From contig CAXHUQ010000905.1 in assembly GCA_964020085.1 (NCBI GenBank), positions 1 to 64,000 on the forward strand: DNA of 64,000 nt. The letters run 5' to 3'. Made by a program: the position numbers and the translations under genes. A model generated the notes under the pieces. The model did not search any database and was not told the DNA's origin. It saw only the letters and a list, made by a program, of their open reading frames with translations. Numbering within the stretch: position 1 is the stretch's first letter; each line of letters starts with the position of its first letter. This document shows, piece after piece, positions 1-10,700 of this stretch. This stretch comes from Micromussa lordhowensis. Its lineage: Eukaryota > Cnidaria > Anthozoa > Scleractinia > Lobophylliidae.

Positions 1-645
1 GGGAGAGAGATTTGTTTGTGTGACTACCGGTCGATGATCATTGACGTAGGGACAACATACGGAGTGTTCGCTTACTCCTAATTGTGGCCTAGTTTGCTTG
101 AAGTTCAATCGATTCTCGATGTACGAAGCTCTTGTTCGGTCCATTTAGGACGATGCAGGCCTTCACAGAAAGCCATAGTTCAGCTCTCCGCTGCGGTTTT
201 GATATGTGGAGGTTTGTGTTGACAAGACGCGAACTTTTTGTTGGAAGCACGGTTATTTTAATTGTACAATTCCTGATTGGATGAAAAGACGTTGGATGTA
301 GTCTTTTTGGCCTCAAAAGCCATACAGGAGAGTAATTTCCTTTTAGATGGAGATGCGCAGATGGTACTCTCGAGACGACATGGCCATATTTATGCACAGT
401 TATATATTTCGGTGCATAGTCTTAACACGGTATTCATAACATCAGACATACATCAGTTAAAAAAAAGAAAATAGGTTGTAGCGTGAACTCACTACCAGTC
501 TATAGCCATTCAAAGTTATTTCGTGTAGTAGCACATTGATAAAGAAGGAATTACTCTGTCTTTAAGATACACAGAGCTAAATTCCTCGGCAAAGGGACGT
601 TTCCAGCATTCAGCTGGATCCAACAATCCCAACAAGCCCGGAAGG

Positions 646-680
646 GGCTGGCTGGCTGGCTGTCTGCCTGCCTGCCTGCC
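646..680. repeat. (GGCT)n-GTCT-(GCCT)n microsatellite in each unit (first copy shown)
   Basis: Four GGCT repeats, one GTCT and three GCCT followed by GCC. GGC blocks can pair with the downstream GCC blocks, leaving a T-T mismatch every fourth base, so the strand could fold into a mismatched hairpin. The GGCT number is 4 in most units, 5 in the units starting at 1771, 7087 and 24804, and 7 in the unit starting at 28352. In the unit starting at 60304 almost the whole tract is deleted. This tract explains most of the unit-length variation. Confidence 0.9.
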
Positions 681-966
681 AACGAAATGGCTTGGGTGCA
701 AACTGTGTCGATGAACGGGAACGTCCAACACATGTGGGATGCGTTGTCTGTAATACTTAAAATAAACTCACGACAGCTGAAAAACAACGCATTTCAATTC
801 TCTTGGCAGTCTAGCAACTTGCCAAGCTCTATGCTGATCTATCGAACTAACAATTTGCTTGAATCTAGTCCATTTTAACTTGTCTGACATGCACGCACTC
901 TCAGTCGGACCTCCAAACTTCAAAAACTATCCACCCCGACTATTTATGCTAATATTCCCAAGGGAC

Positions 967-1047
967 GTCAGGGTGGCCAAATGGTTAACGTGGTGCGCTA
1001 CGAAGACAGCGAAGGTCGCAGGTCGTGGGTTCGAATCACACTACCGC
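967..1047 (+). other. Degenerate tRNA-like sequence (Leu/Ser-type head) with A and B boxes
   Basis: The 5' end GTCAGGGTGGCC and the TGGGTTCGAATC segment resemble a class II (Leu or Ser type) tRNA, and the length of about 81 nt fits. However, the 3' end (CACTACCGCA) does not pair with the 5' GTCAGGG, so no proper acceptor stem forms. I therefore read it as a tRNA-derived promoter head, not a working tRNA gene. Confidence 0.6.
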
Positions 1048-1052
1048 ATAGG

Positions 1053-1087
1053 GGTTATTCTCAAACTGGCTTGGGGGCCGAATAACC
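1053..1087 (+). other. Stem-loop 1 of the twin hairpin pair
   Basis: GGTTATTC (1053-1060) pairs perfectly with GAATAACC (1080-1087). The loop CAAACTGGCTTGGGGGCC-type sequence is nearly identical to that of stem-loop 2, and an inner GGC/GCC pairing can extend the stem past a small bulge. It recurs in all units. Confidence 0.7.
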
Positions 1088-1131
1088 TCTCCCCGGCTAC
1101 GTGGTACGTGGAGATTTGGGTCTGCGAACAA

Positions 1132-1170
1132 GGAATTACTCTCAAACTGGCTTGGGGGCCGAGTAATTCC
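1132..1170 (+). other. Stem-loop 2 of the twin hairpin pair
   Basis: GGAATTACTC (1132-1141) pairs perfectly over 10 bp with GAGTAATTCC (1161-1170). Its loop matches stem-loop 1, but its stem sequence is different while remaining complementary, which suggests the fold itself was kept after duplication. In the unit starting at 5316 one stem base changes (ACTC to ATTC) and leaves a G-T pair. In the unit at 51449 one base of the outer 3' side changes. Confidence 0.7.
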
Positions 1171-1638
1171 TCCCCCAAGAAGTCCTGCGAGGTTTTTTTG
1201 GTTTTTATTTCTGCTTGTCTTGATTTTCCTGATCATTTTTTTTCCTTTTTCCTGCTCGTAATTCCTTGTTAGTTTTGCTTTTCCCTACTTTCGGTATTTT
1301 TTTAACTTTTCATCAGCGCTAGAAACGGAAAAACAAGAAGCGTTTTGCGGCATTATGGCTTCCTAAGATTTTTAATTTAGCCCGCGGTGAAATTTTAAGT
1401 TACTTTCTTTGTTTTCTTGGCTTAAACTCACTTCTACCAAACATAGGTTGTATTTGATTTTATTTGATGTGACTTGATTGCAGAATAATTCTTCAATGAT
1501 CAACTGTTTCATCAAGTCGCAACCTGCCAGAAACTACATTATCGCGTGTTCAGTGTACTATTTCTTTGGCATTTGAGATCATCTGGTTCAGAGCGACAAC
1601 AACGTTTGAACTCCACGAGGGTGTTCACGTCTTAAAAC

Positions 1639-1734
1639 ATGGCCACGAACAGAGTGAAAGGAAATCTCGTCAAAGACCGACCGATCGTGAGTAGCATTTC
1701 CTTGCTTTCTCCAATTGAGGCGTTTTCGGGCTAG
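1639..1734 (+). other. Exon-like mini-ORF with strong Kozak start and internal splice-donor-like GTGAGT (in each unit)
   Basis: An ATG in the good context AAAACATGGCC opens a 31-codon frame beginning MATNRVKGNLVKDRPI. A GTGAGT at 1687-1692 matches the strong eukaryotic 5' splice-site consensus. One recurrent variant in this stretch (ACG to ACC in codon 3) is synonymous; another (CGA to CAA) is not. This could be the first coding exon of a gene from which the unit was derived, or chance. I do not recognise the peptide, and no partner exon is identified. Confidence 0.25.
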
Positions 1735-4700
1735 CTAACTATGAGAAAAAACTGTCTGTCATTCGCTAGCGGGAGAGAGATTTGTTTGTGTGACTACCGG
1801 TCGATGATCATTGACGTAGGGACAACATACGGAGTGTTCGCTTACTCCTAATTGTGGCCTAGTTTGCTTGAAGTTCAATCGATTCTCGATGTACGAAGCT
1901 CTTGTTCGGTCCATTTAGGACGATGCAGGCCTTCACAGAAAGCCATAGTTCAGCTCTCCGCTGCGGTTTTGATATGTGGAGGTTTGTGTTGACAAGACGC
2001 GAACTTTTTGTTGGAAGCACGGTTATTTTAATTGTACAATTCCTGATTGGATGAAAAGACGTTGGATGTAGTCTTTTTGGCCTCAAAAGCCATACAGGAG
2101 AGTAATTTCCTTTTAGATGGAGATGCGCAGATGGTACTCTCGAGACGACATGGCCATATTTATGCACAGTTATATATTTCGGTGCATAGTCTTAACACGG
2201 TATTCATAACATCAGACATACATCAGTTAAAAAAAAGAAAATAGGTTGTAGCGTGAACTCACTACCAGTCTATAGCCATTCAAAGTTATTTCGTGTAGTA
2301 GCACATTGATAAAGAAGGAATTACTCTGTCTTTAAGATACACAGAGCTAAATTCCTCGGCAAAGGGACGTTTCCAGCATTCAGCTGGATCCAACAATCCC
2401 AACAAGCCCGGAAGGGGCTGGCTGGCTGGCTGGCTGTCTGCCTGCCTGCCTGCCAACGAAATGGCTTGGGTGCAAACTGTGTCGATGAACGGGAACGTCC
2501 AACACATGTGGGATGCGTTGTCTGTAATACTTAAAATAAACTCACGACAGCTGAAAAACAACGCATTTCAATTCTCTTGGCAGTCTAGCAACTTGCCAAG
2601 CTCTATGCTGATCTATCGAACTAACAATTTGCTTGAATCTAGTCCATTTTAACTTGTCTGTCATGCACGCACTCTCAGTCGGACCTCCAAACTTCAAAAA
2701 CTATCCACCCCGACTATTTATGCTAATATTCCCAAGGGACGTCAGGGTGGCCAAATGGTTAACGTGGTGCGCTACGAAGACAGCGAAGGTCGCAGGTCGT
2801 GGGTTCGAATCACACTACCGCATAGGGGTTATTCTCAAACTGGCTTGGGGGCCGAATAACCTCTCCCCGGCTACGTGGTACGTGGAGATTTGGGTCTGCG
2901 AACAAGGAATTACTCTCAAACTGGCTTGGGGGCCGAGTAATTCCTCCCCCAAGAAGTCCTGCGAGGTTTTTTTGGTTTTTATTTCTGCTTGTCTTGATTT
3001 TCCTGATCATTTTTTTTTCCTTTTTCCTGCTCGTAATTCCTTGTTAGTTTTGCTTTTCCCTACTTTCGGTATTTTTTTAACTTTTCATCAGCGCTAGAAA
3101 CGGAAAAACAAGAAGCGTTTTGCGGCATTATGGCTTCCTAAGATTTTTAATTTAGCCCGCGGTGAAATTTTAAGTTACTTTCTTTGTTTTCTTGGCTTAA
3201 ACTCACTTCTACCAAACATAGGTTGTATTTGATTTTATTTGATGTGACTTGATTGCAGAATAATTCTTCAATGATCAACTGTTTCATCAAGTCGCAACCT
3301 GCCAGAAACTACATTATCGCGTGTTCAGTGTACTATTTCTTTGGCATTTGAGATCATCTGGTTCAGAGCGACAACAACGTTTGAACTCCACGAGGGTGTT
3401 CACGTCTTAAAACATGGCCACCAACAGAGTGAAAGGAAATCTCGTCAAAGACCGACCGATCGTGAGTAGCATTTCCTTGCTTTCTCCAATTGAGGCGTTT
3501 TCGGGCTAGCTAACTATGAGAAAAAACTGTCTGTCATTCGCTAGCGGGAGAGAGATTTGTTTGTGTGACTACCGGTCGATGATCATTGACGTAGGGACAA
3601 CATACGGAGTGTTCGCTTACTCCTAATTGTGGCCTAGTTTGCTTGAAGTTCAATCGATTCTCGATGTACGAAGCTCTTGTTCGGTCCATTTAGGACGATG
3701 CAGGCCTTCACAGAAAGCCATAGTTCAGCTCTCCGCTGCGGTTTTGATATGTGGAGGTTTGTGTTGACAAGACGCGAACTTTTTGTTGGAAGCACGGTTA
3801 TTTTAATTGTACAATTCCTGATTGGATGAAAAGACGTTGGATGTAGTCTTTTTGGCCTCAAAAGCCATACAGGAGAGTAATTTCCTTTTAGATGGAGATG
3901 CGCAGATGGTACTCTCGAGACGACATGGCCATATTTATGCACAGTTATATATTTCGGTGCATAGTCTTAACACGGTATTCATAACATCAGACATACATCA
4001 GTTAAAAAAAAGAAAATAGGTTGTAGCGTGAACTCACTACCAGTCTATAGCCATTCAAAGTTATTTCGTGTAGTAGCACATTGATAAAGAAGGAATTACT
4101 CTGTCTTTAAGATACACAGAGCTAAATTCCTCGGCAAAGGGACGTTTCCAGCATTCAGCTGGATCCAACAATCCCAACAAGCCCGGAAGGGGCTGGCTGG
4201 CTGGCTGTCTGCCTGCCTGCCTGCCAACGAAATGGCTTGGGTGCAAACTGTGTCGATGAACGGGAACGTCCAACACATGTGGGATGCGTTGTCTGTAATA
4301 CTTAAAATAAACTCACGACAGCTGAAAAACAACGCATTTCAATTCTCTTGGCAGTCTAGCAACTTGCCAAGCTCTATGCTGATCTATCGAACTAACAATT
4401 TGCTTGAATCTAGTCCATTTTAACTTGTCTGACATGCACGCACTCTCAGTCGGACCTCCAAACTTCAAAAACTATCCACCCCGACTATTTATGCTAATAT
4501 TCCCAAGGGACGTCAGGGTGGCCAAATGGTTAACGTGGTGCGCTACGAAGACAGCGAAGGTCGCAGGTCGTGGGTTCGAATCACACTACCGCATAGGGGT
4601 TATTCTCAAACTGGCTTGGGGGCCGAATAACCTCTCCCCGGCTACGTGGTACGTGGAGATTTGGGTCTGCGAACAAGGAATTACTCTCAAACTGGCTTGG

Positions 4701-7700
4701 GGGCCGAGTAATTCCTCCCCCAAGAAGTCCTGCGAGGTTTTTTTGGTTTTTATTTCTGCTTGTCTTGATTTTCCTGATCATTTTTTTTCCTTTTTTCTGC
4801 TCGTAATTCCTTGTTAGTTTTGCTTTTCCCTACTTTCGGTATTTTTTTAACTTTTCATCAGCGCTAGAAACGGAAAAACAAGAAGCGTTTTGCGGCATTA
4901 TGGCTTCCTAAGATTTTTAATTTAGCCCGCGGTGAAATTTTAAGTTACTTTCTTTGTTTTCTTGGCTTAAACTCACTTCTACCAAACATAGGTTGTATTT
5001 GATTTTATTTGATGTGACTTGATTGCAGAATAATTCTTCAATGATCAACTGTTTCATCAAGTCGCAACCTGCCAGAAACTACATTATCGCGTGTTCAGTG
5101 TACTATTTCTTTGGCATTTGAGATCATCTGGTTCAGAGCGACAACAACGTTTGAACTCCACGAGGGTGTTCACGTCTTAAAACATGGCCACGAACAGAGT
5201 GAAAGGAAATCTCGTCAAAGACCGACCGATCGTGAGTAGCATTTCCTTGCTTTCTCCAATTGAGGCGTTTTCGGGCTAGCTAACTATGAGAAAAAACTGT
5301 CTGTCATTCGCTAGCGGGAGAGAGATTTGTTTGTGTGACTACCGGTCGATGATCATTGACGTAGGGACAACATACGGAGTGTTCGCTTACTCCTAATTGT
5401 GGCCTAGTTTGCTTGAAGTTCAATCGATTCTCGATGTACGAAGCTCTTGTTCGGTCCATTTAGGACGATGCAGGCCTTCACAGAAAGCCATAGTTCAGCT
5501 CTCCGCTGCGGTTTTGATATGTGGAGGTTTGTGTTGACAAGACGCGAACTTTTTGTTGGAAGCACGGTTATTTTAATTGTACAATTCCTGATTGGATGAA
5601 AAGACGTTGGATGTAGTCTTTTTGGCCTCAAAAGCCATACAGGAGAGTAATTTCCTTTTAGATGGAGATGCGCAGATGGTACTCTCGAGACGACATGGCC
5701 ATATTTATGCACAGTTATATATTTCGGTGCATAGTCTTAACACGGTATTCATAACATCAGACATACATCAGTTAAAAAAAAGAAAATAGGTTGTAGCGTG
5801 AACTCACTACCAGTCTATAGCCATTCAAAGTTATTTCGTGTAGTAGCACATTGATAAAGAAGGAATTACTCTGTCTTTAAGATACACAGAGCTAAATTCC
5901 TCGGCAAAGGGACGTTTCCAGCATTCAGCTGGATCCAACAATCCCAACAAGCCCGGAAGGGGCTGGCTGGCTGGCTGTCTGCCTGCCTGCCTGCCAACGA
6001 AATGGCTTGGGTGCAAACTGTGTCGATGAACGGGAACGTCCAACACATGTGGGATGCGTTGTCTGTAATACTTAAAATAAACTCACGACAGCTGAAAAAC
6101 AACGCATTTCAATTCTCTTGGCAGTCTAGCAACTTGCCAAGTTCTATGCTGATCTATCGAACTAACAATTTGCTTGAATCTAGTCCATTTTAACTTGTCT
6201 GACATGCACGCACTCTCAGTCGGACCTCCAAACTTCAAAAACTATCCACCCCGACTATTTATGCTAATATTCCCAAGGGACGTCAGGGTGGCCAAATGGT
6301 TAACGTGGTGCGCTACGAAGACAGCGAAGGTCGCAGGTCGTGGGTTCGAATCACACTACCGCATAGGGGTTATTCTCAAACTGGCTTGGGGGCCGAATAA
6401 CCTCTCCCCGGCTACGTGGTACGTGGAGATTTGGGTCTGCGAACAAGGAATTATTCTCAAACTGGCTTGGGGGCCGAGTAATTCCTCCCCCAAGAAGTCC
6501 TGCGAGGTTTTTTTGGTTTTTATTTCTGCTTGTCTTGATTTTCCTGATCATTTTTTTTTCCTTTTTCCTGCTCGTAATTCCTTGTTAGTTTTGCTTTTCC
6601 CTACTTTCGGTATTTTTTTAACTTTTCATCAGCGCTAGAAACGGAAAAACAAGAAGCGTTTTGCGGCATTATGGCTTCCTAAGATTTTTAATTTAGCCCG
6701 CGGTGAAATTTTAAGTTACTTTCTTTGTTTTCTTGGCTTAAACTCACTTCTACCAAACATAGGTTGTATTTGATTTTATTTGATGTGACTTGATTGCAGA
6801 ATAATTCTTCAATGATCAACTGTTTCATCAAGTCGCAACCTGCCAGAAACTACATTATCGCGTGTTCAGTGTACTATTTCTTTGGCATTTGAGATCATCT
6901 GGTTCAGAGCGACAACAACGTTTGAACTCCACGAGGGTGTTCACGTCTTAAAACATGGCCACGAACAGAGTGAAAGGAAATCTCGTCAAAGACCGACCGA
7001 TCGTGAGTAGCATTTCCTTGCTTTCTCCAATTGAGGCGTTTTCGGGCTAGCTAACTATGAGAAAAAACTGTCTGTCATTCGCTAGCGGGAGAGAGATTTG
7101 TTTGTGTGACTACCGGTCGATGATCATTGACGTAGGGACAACATACGGAGTGTTCGCTTACTCCTAATTGTGGCCTAGTTTGCTTGAAGTTCAATCGATT
7201 CTCGATGTACGAAGCTCTTGTTCGGTCCATTTAGGACGATTCAGGCCTTCACAGAAAGCCATAGTTCAGCTCTCCACTGCGGTTTTGATATGTGGAGGTT
7301 TGTGTTGACAAGACGCGAACTTTTTGTTGGAAGCACGGTTATTTTAATTGTACAATTCCTGATTGGATGAAAAGACGTTGGATGTAGTCTTTTTGGCCTC
7401 AAAAGCCATACAGGAGAGTAATTTCCTTTTAGATGGAGATGCGCAGATGGTACTCTCGAGACGACATGGCCATATTTATGCACAGTTATATATTTCGGTG
7501 CATAGTCTTAACACGGTATTCATAACATCAGACATACATCAGTTAAAAAAAAGAAAATAGGTTGTAGCGTGAACTCACTACCAGTCTATAGCCATTCAAA
7601 GTTATTTCGTGTAGTAGCACATTGATAAAGAAGGAATTACTCTGTCTTTAAGATACACAGAGCTAAATTCCTCGGCAAAGGGACGTTTCCAGCATTCAGC

Positions 7701-10700
7701 TGGATCCAACAATCCCAACAAGCCCGGAAGGGGCTGGCTGGCTGGCTGGCTGTCTGCCTGCCTGCCTGCCAACGAAATGGCTTGGGTGCAAACTGTGTCG
7801 ATGAACGGGAACGTCCAACACATGTGGGATGCGTTGTCTGTAATACTTAAAATAAACTCACGACAGCTGAAAAACAACGCATTTCAATTCTCTTGGCAGT
7901 CTAGCAACTTGCCAAGCTCTATGCTGATCTATCGAACTAACAATTTGCTTGAATCTAGTCCATTTTAACTTGTCTGTCATGCACGCACTCTCAGTCGGAC
8001 CTCCAAACTTCAAAAACTATCCACCCCGACTATTTATGCTAATATTCCCAAGGGACGTCAGGGTGGCCAAATGGTTAACGTGGTGCGCTACGAAGACAGC
8101 GAAGGTCGCAGGTCGTGGGTTCGAATCACACTACCGCATAGGGGTTATTCTCAAACTGGCTTGGGGGCCGAATAACCTCTCCCCGGCTACGTGGTACGTG
8201 GAGATTTGGGTCTGCGAACAAGGAATTACTCTCAAACTGGCTTGGGGGCCGAGTAATTCCTCCCCCAAGAAGTCCTGCGAGGTTTTTTTGGTTTTTATTT
8301 CTGCTTGTCTTGATTTTCCTGATCATTTTTTTTTCCTTTTTCCTGCTCGTAATTCCTTGTTAGTTTTGCTTTTCCCTACTTTCGGTATTTTTTTAACTTT
8401 TCATCAGCGCTAGAAACGGAAAAACAAGAAGCGTTTTGCGGCATTATGGCTTCCTAAGATTTTTAATTTAGCCCGCGGTGAAATTTTAAGTTACTTTCTT
8501 TGTTTTCTTGGCTTAAACTCACTTCTACCAAACATAGGTTGTATTTGATTTTATTTGATGTGACTTGATTGCAGAATAATTCTTCAATGATCAACTGTTT
8601 CATCAAGTCGCAACCTGCCAGAAACTACATTATCGCGTGTTCAGTGTACTATTTCTTTGGCATTTGAGATCATCTGGTTCAGAGCGACAACAACGTTTGA
8701 ACTCCACGAGGGTGTTCACGTCTTAAAACATGGCCACGAACAGAGTGAAAGGAAATCTCGTCAAAGACCGACCGATCGTGAGTAGCATTTCCTTGCTTTC
8801 TCCAATTGAGGCGTTTTCGGGCTAGCTAACTATGAGAAAAAACTGTCTGTCATTCGCTAGCGGGAGAGAGATTTGTTTGTGTGACTACCGGTCGATGATC
8901 ATTGACGTAGGGACAACATACGGAGTGTTCGCTTACTCCTAATTGTGGCCTAGTTTGCTTGAAGTTCAATCGATTCTCGATGTACGAAGCTCTTGTTCGG
9001 TCCATTTAGGACGATGCAGGCCTTCACAGAAAGCCATAGTTCAGCTCTCCGCTGCGGTTTTGATATGTGGAGGTTTGTGTTGACAAGACGCGAACTTTTT
9101 GTTGGAAGCACGGTTATTTTAATTGTACAATTCCTGATTGGATGAAAAGACGTTGGATGTAGTCTTTTTGGCCTCAAAAGCCATACAGGAGAGTAATTTC
9201 CTTTTAGATGGAGATGCGCAGATGGTACTCTCGAGACGACATGGCCATATTTATGCACAGTTATATATTTCGGTGCATAGTCTTAACACGGTATTCATAA
9301 CATCAGACATACATCAGTTAAAAAAAAGAAAATAGGTTGTAGCGTGAACTCACTACCAGTCTATAGCCATTCAAAGTTATTTCGTGTAGTAGCACATTGA
9401 TAAAGAAGGAATTACTCTGTCTTTAAGATACACAGAGCTAAATTCCTCGGCAAAGGGACGTTTCCAGCATTCAGCTGGATCCAACAATCCCAACAAGCCC
9501 GGAAGGGGCTGGCTGGCTGGCTGTCTGCCTGCCTGCCTGCCAACGAAATGGCTTGGGTGCAAACTGTGTCGATGAACGGGAACGTCCAACACATGTGGGA
9601 TGCGTTGTCTGTAATACTTAAAATAAACTCACGACAGCTGAAAAACAACGCATTTCAATTCTCTTGGCAGTCTAGCAACTTGCCAAGCTCTATGCTGATC
9701 TATCGAACTAACAATTTGCTTGAATCTAGTCCATTTTAACTTGTCTGACATGCACGCACTCTCAGTCGGACCTCCAAACTTCAAAAACTATCCACCCCGA
9801 CTATTTATGCTAATATTCCCAAGGGACGTCAGGGTGGCCAAATGGTTAACGTGGTGCGCTACGAAGACAGCGAAGGTCGCAGGTCGTGGGTTCGAATCAC
9901 ACTACCGCATAGGGGTTATTCTCAAACTGGCTTGGGGGCCGAATAACCTCTCCCCGGCTACGTGGTACGTGGAGATTTGGGTCTGCGAACAAGGAATTAC
10001 TCTCAAACTGGCTTGGGGGCCGAGTAATTCCTCCCCCAAGAAGTCCTGCGAGGTTTTTTTGGTTTTTATTTCTGCTTGTCTTGATTTTCCTGATCATTTT
10101 TTTTTCCTTTTTCCTGCTCGTAATTCCTTGTTAGTTTTGCTTTTCCCTAATTTCGGTATTTTTTTAACTTTTCATCAGCGCTAGAAACGGAAAAACAAGA
10201 AGCGTTTTGCGGCATTATGGCTTCCTAAGATTTTTAATTTAGCCCGCGGTGAAATTTTAAGTTACTTTCTTTGTTTTCTTGGCTTAAACTCACTTCTACC
10301 AAACATAGGTTGTATTTGATTTTATTTGATGTGACTTGATTGCAGAATAATTCTTCAATGATCAACTGTTTCATCAAGTCGCAACCTGCCAGAAACTACA
10401 TTATCGCGTGTTCAGTGTACTATTTCTTTGGCATTTGAGATCATCTGGTTCAGAGCGACAACAACGTTTGAACTCCACGAGGGTGTTCACGTCTTAAAAC
10501 ATGGCCACGAACAGAGTGAAAGGAAATCTCGTCAAAGACCGACCGATCGTGAGTAGCATTTCCTTGCTTTCTCCAATTGAGGCGTTTTCGGGCTAGCTAA
10601 CTATGAGAAAAAACTGTCTGTCATTCGCTAGCGGGAGAGAGATTTGTTTGTGTGACTACCGGTCGATGATCATTGACGTAGGGACAACATACGGAGTGTT

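Larger units (their letters stand above)
967..1199 (+). ncRNA. Candidate Pol III (tRNA-derived, SINE-like) transcription unit, present in every unit (first copy shown)
   Basis: A tRNA-like head (967-1047) has an A-box-like TGGCCAAATGG and a B-box-like GGTTCGAATCA, each about one base from consensus, at tRNA-like spacing. It is followed by three potential stem-loops (1053-1087, 1088-1114, 1132-1170) and then a run of seven T (1193-1199), a normal Pol III stop signal. The predicted transcript would be about 230 nt. This is what a tRNA-derived SINE or a Pol III ncRNA gene looks like. Transcription is inferred, not shown. Because it recurs at the same offset in each unit, it is part of the array unit and not an independent insertion in each copy. 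Confidence 0.55.

Noticed and set aside
89..397. A 102-codon minus-strand frame repeated in almost every array unit
   Set aside because: It has no recognisable family. One unit (near 7240) has a base change that creates a stop, with no other sign of decay around it. Identity among copies reflects array homogeneity, not coding constraint.
516..787. Minus-strand frames of 71-91 codons over the GGCT microsatellite
   Set aside because: Frame and length switch with microsatellite copy number; the frames are lost in the unit with the tract deletion.
967..1047. A functional tRNA gene in each array unit
   Set aside because: The acceptor stem does not pair and both internal boxes are slightly off consensus; a tRNA-derived promoter head fits better.
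859..1272. Plus-strand frame of 134-154 codons across the tRNA-like region in each unit
   Set aside because: It runs straight through the tRNA-like head and hairpins, and its length and C-terminus change with poly-T run length between units, as expected of a non-coding frame.
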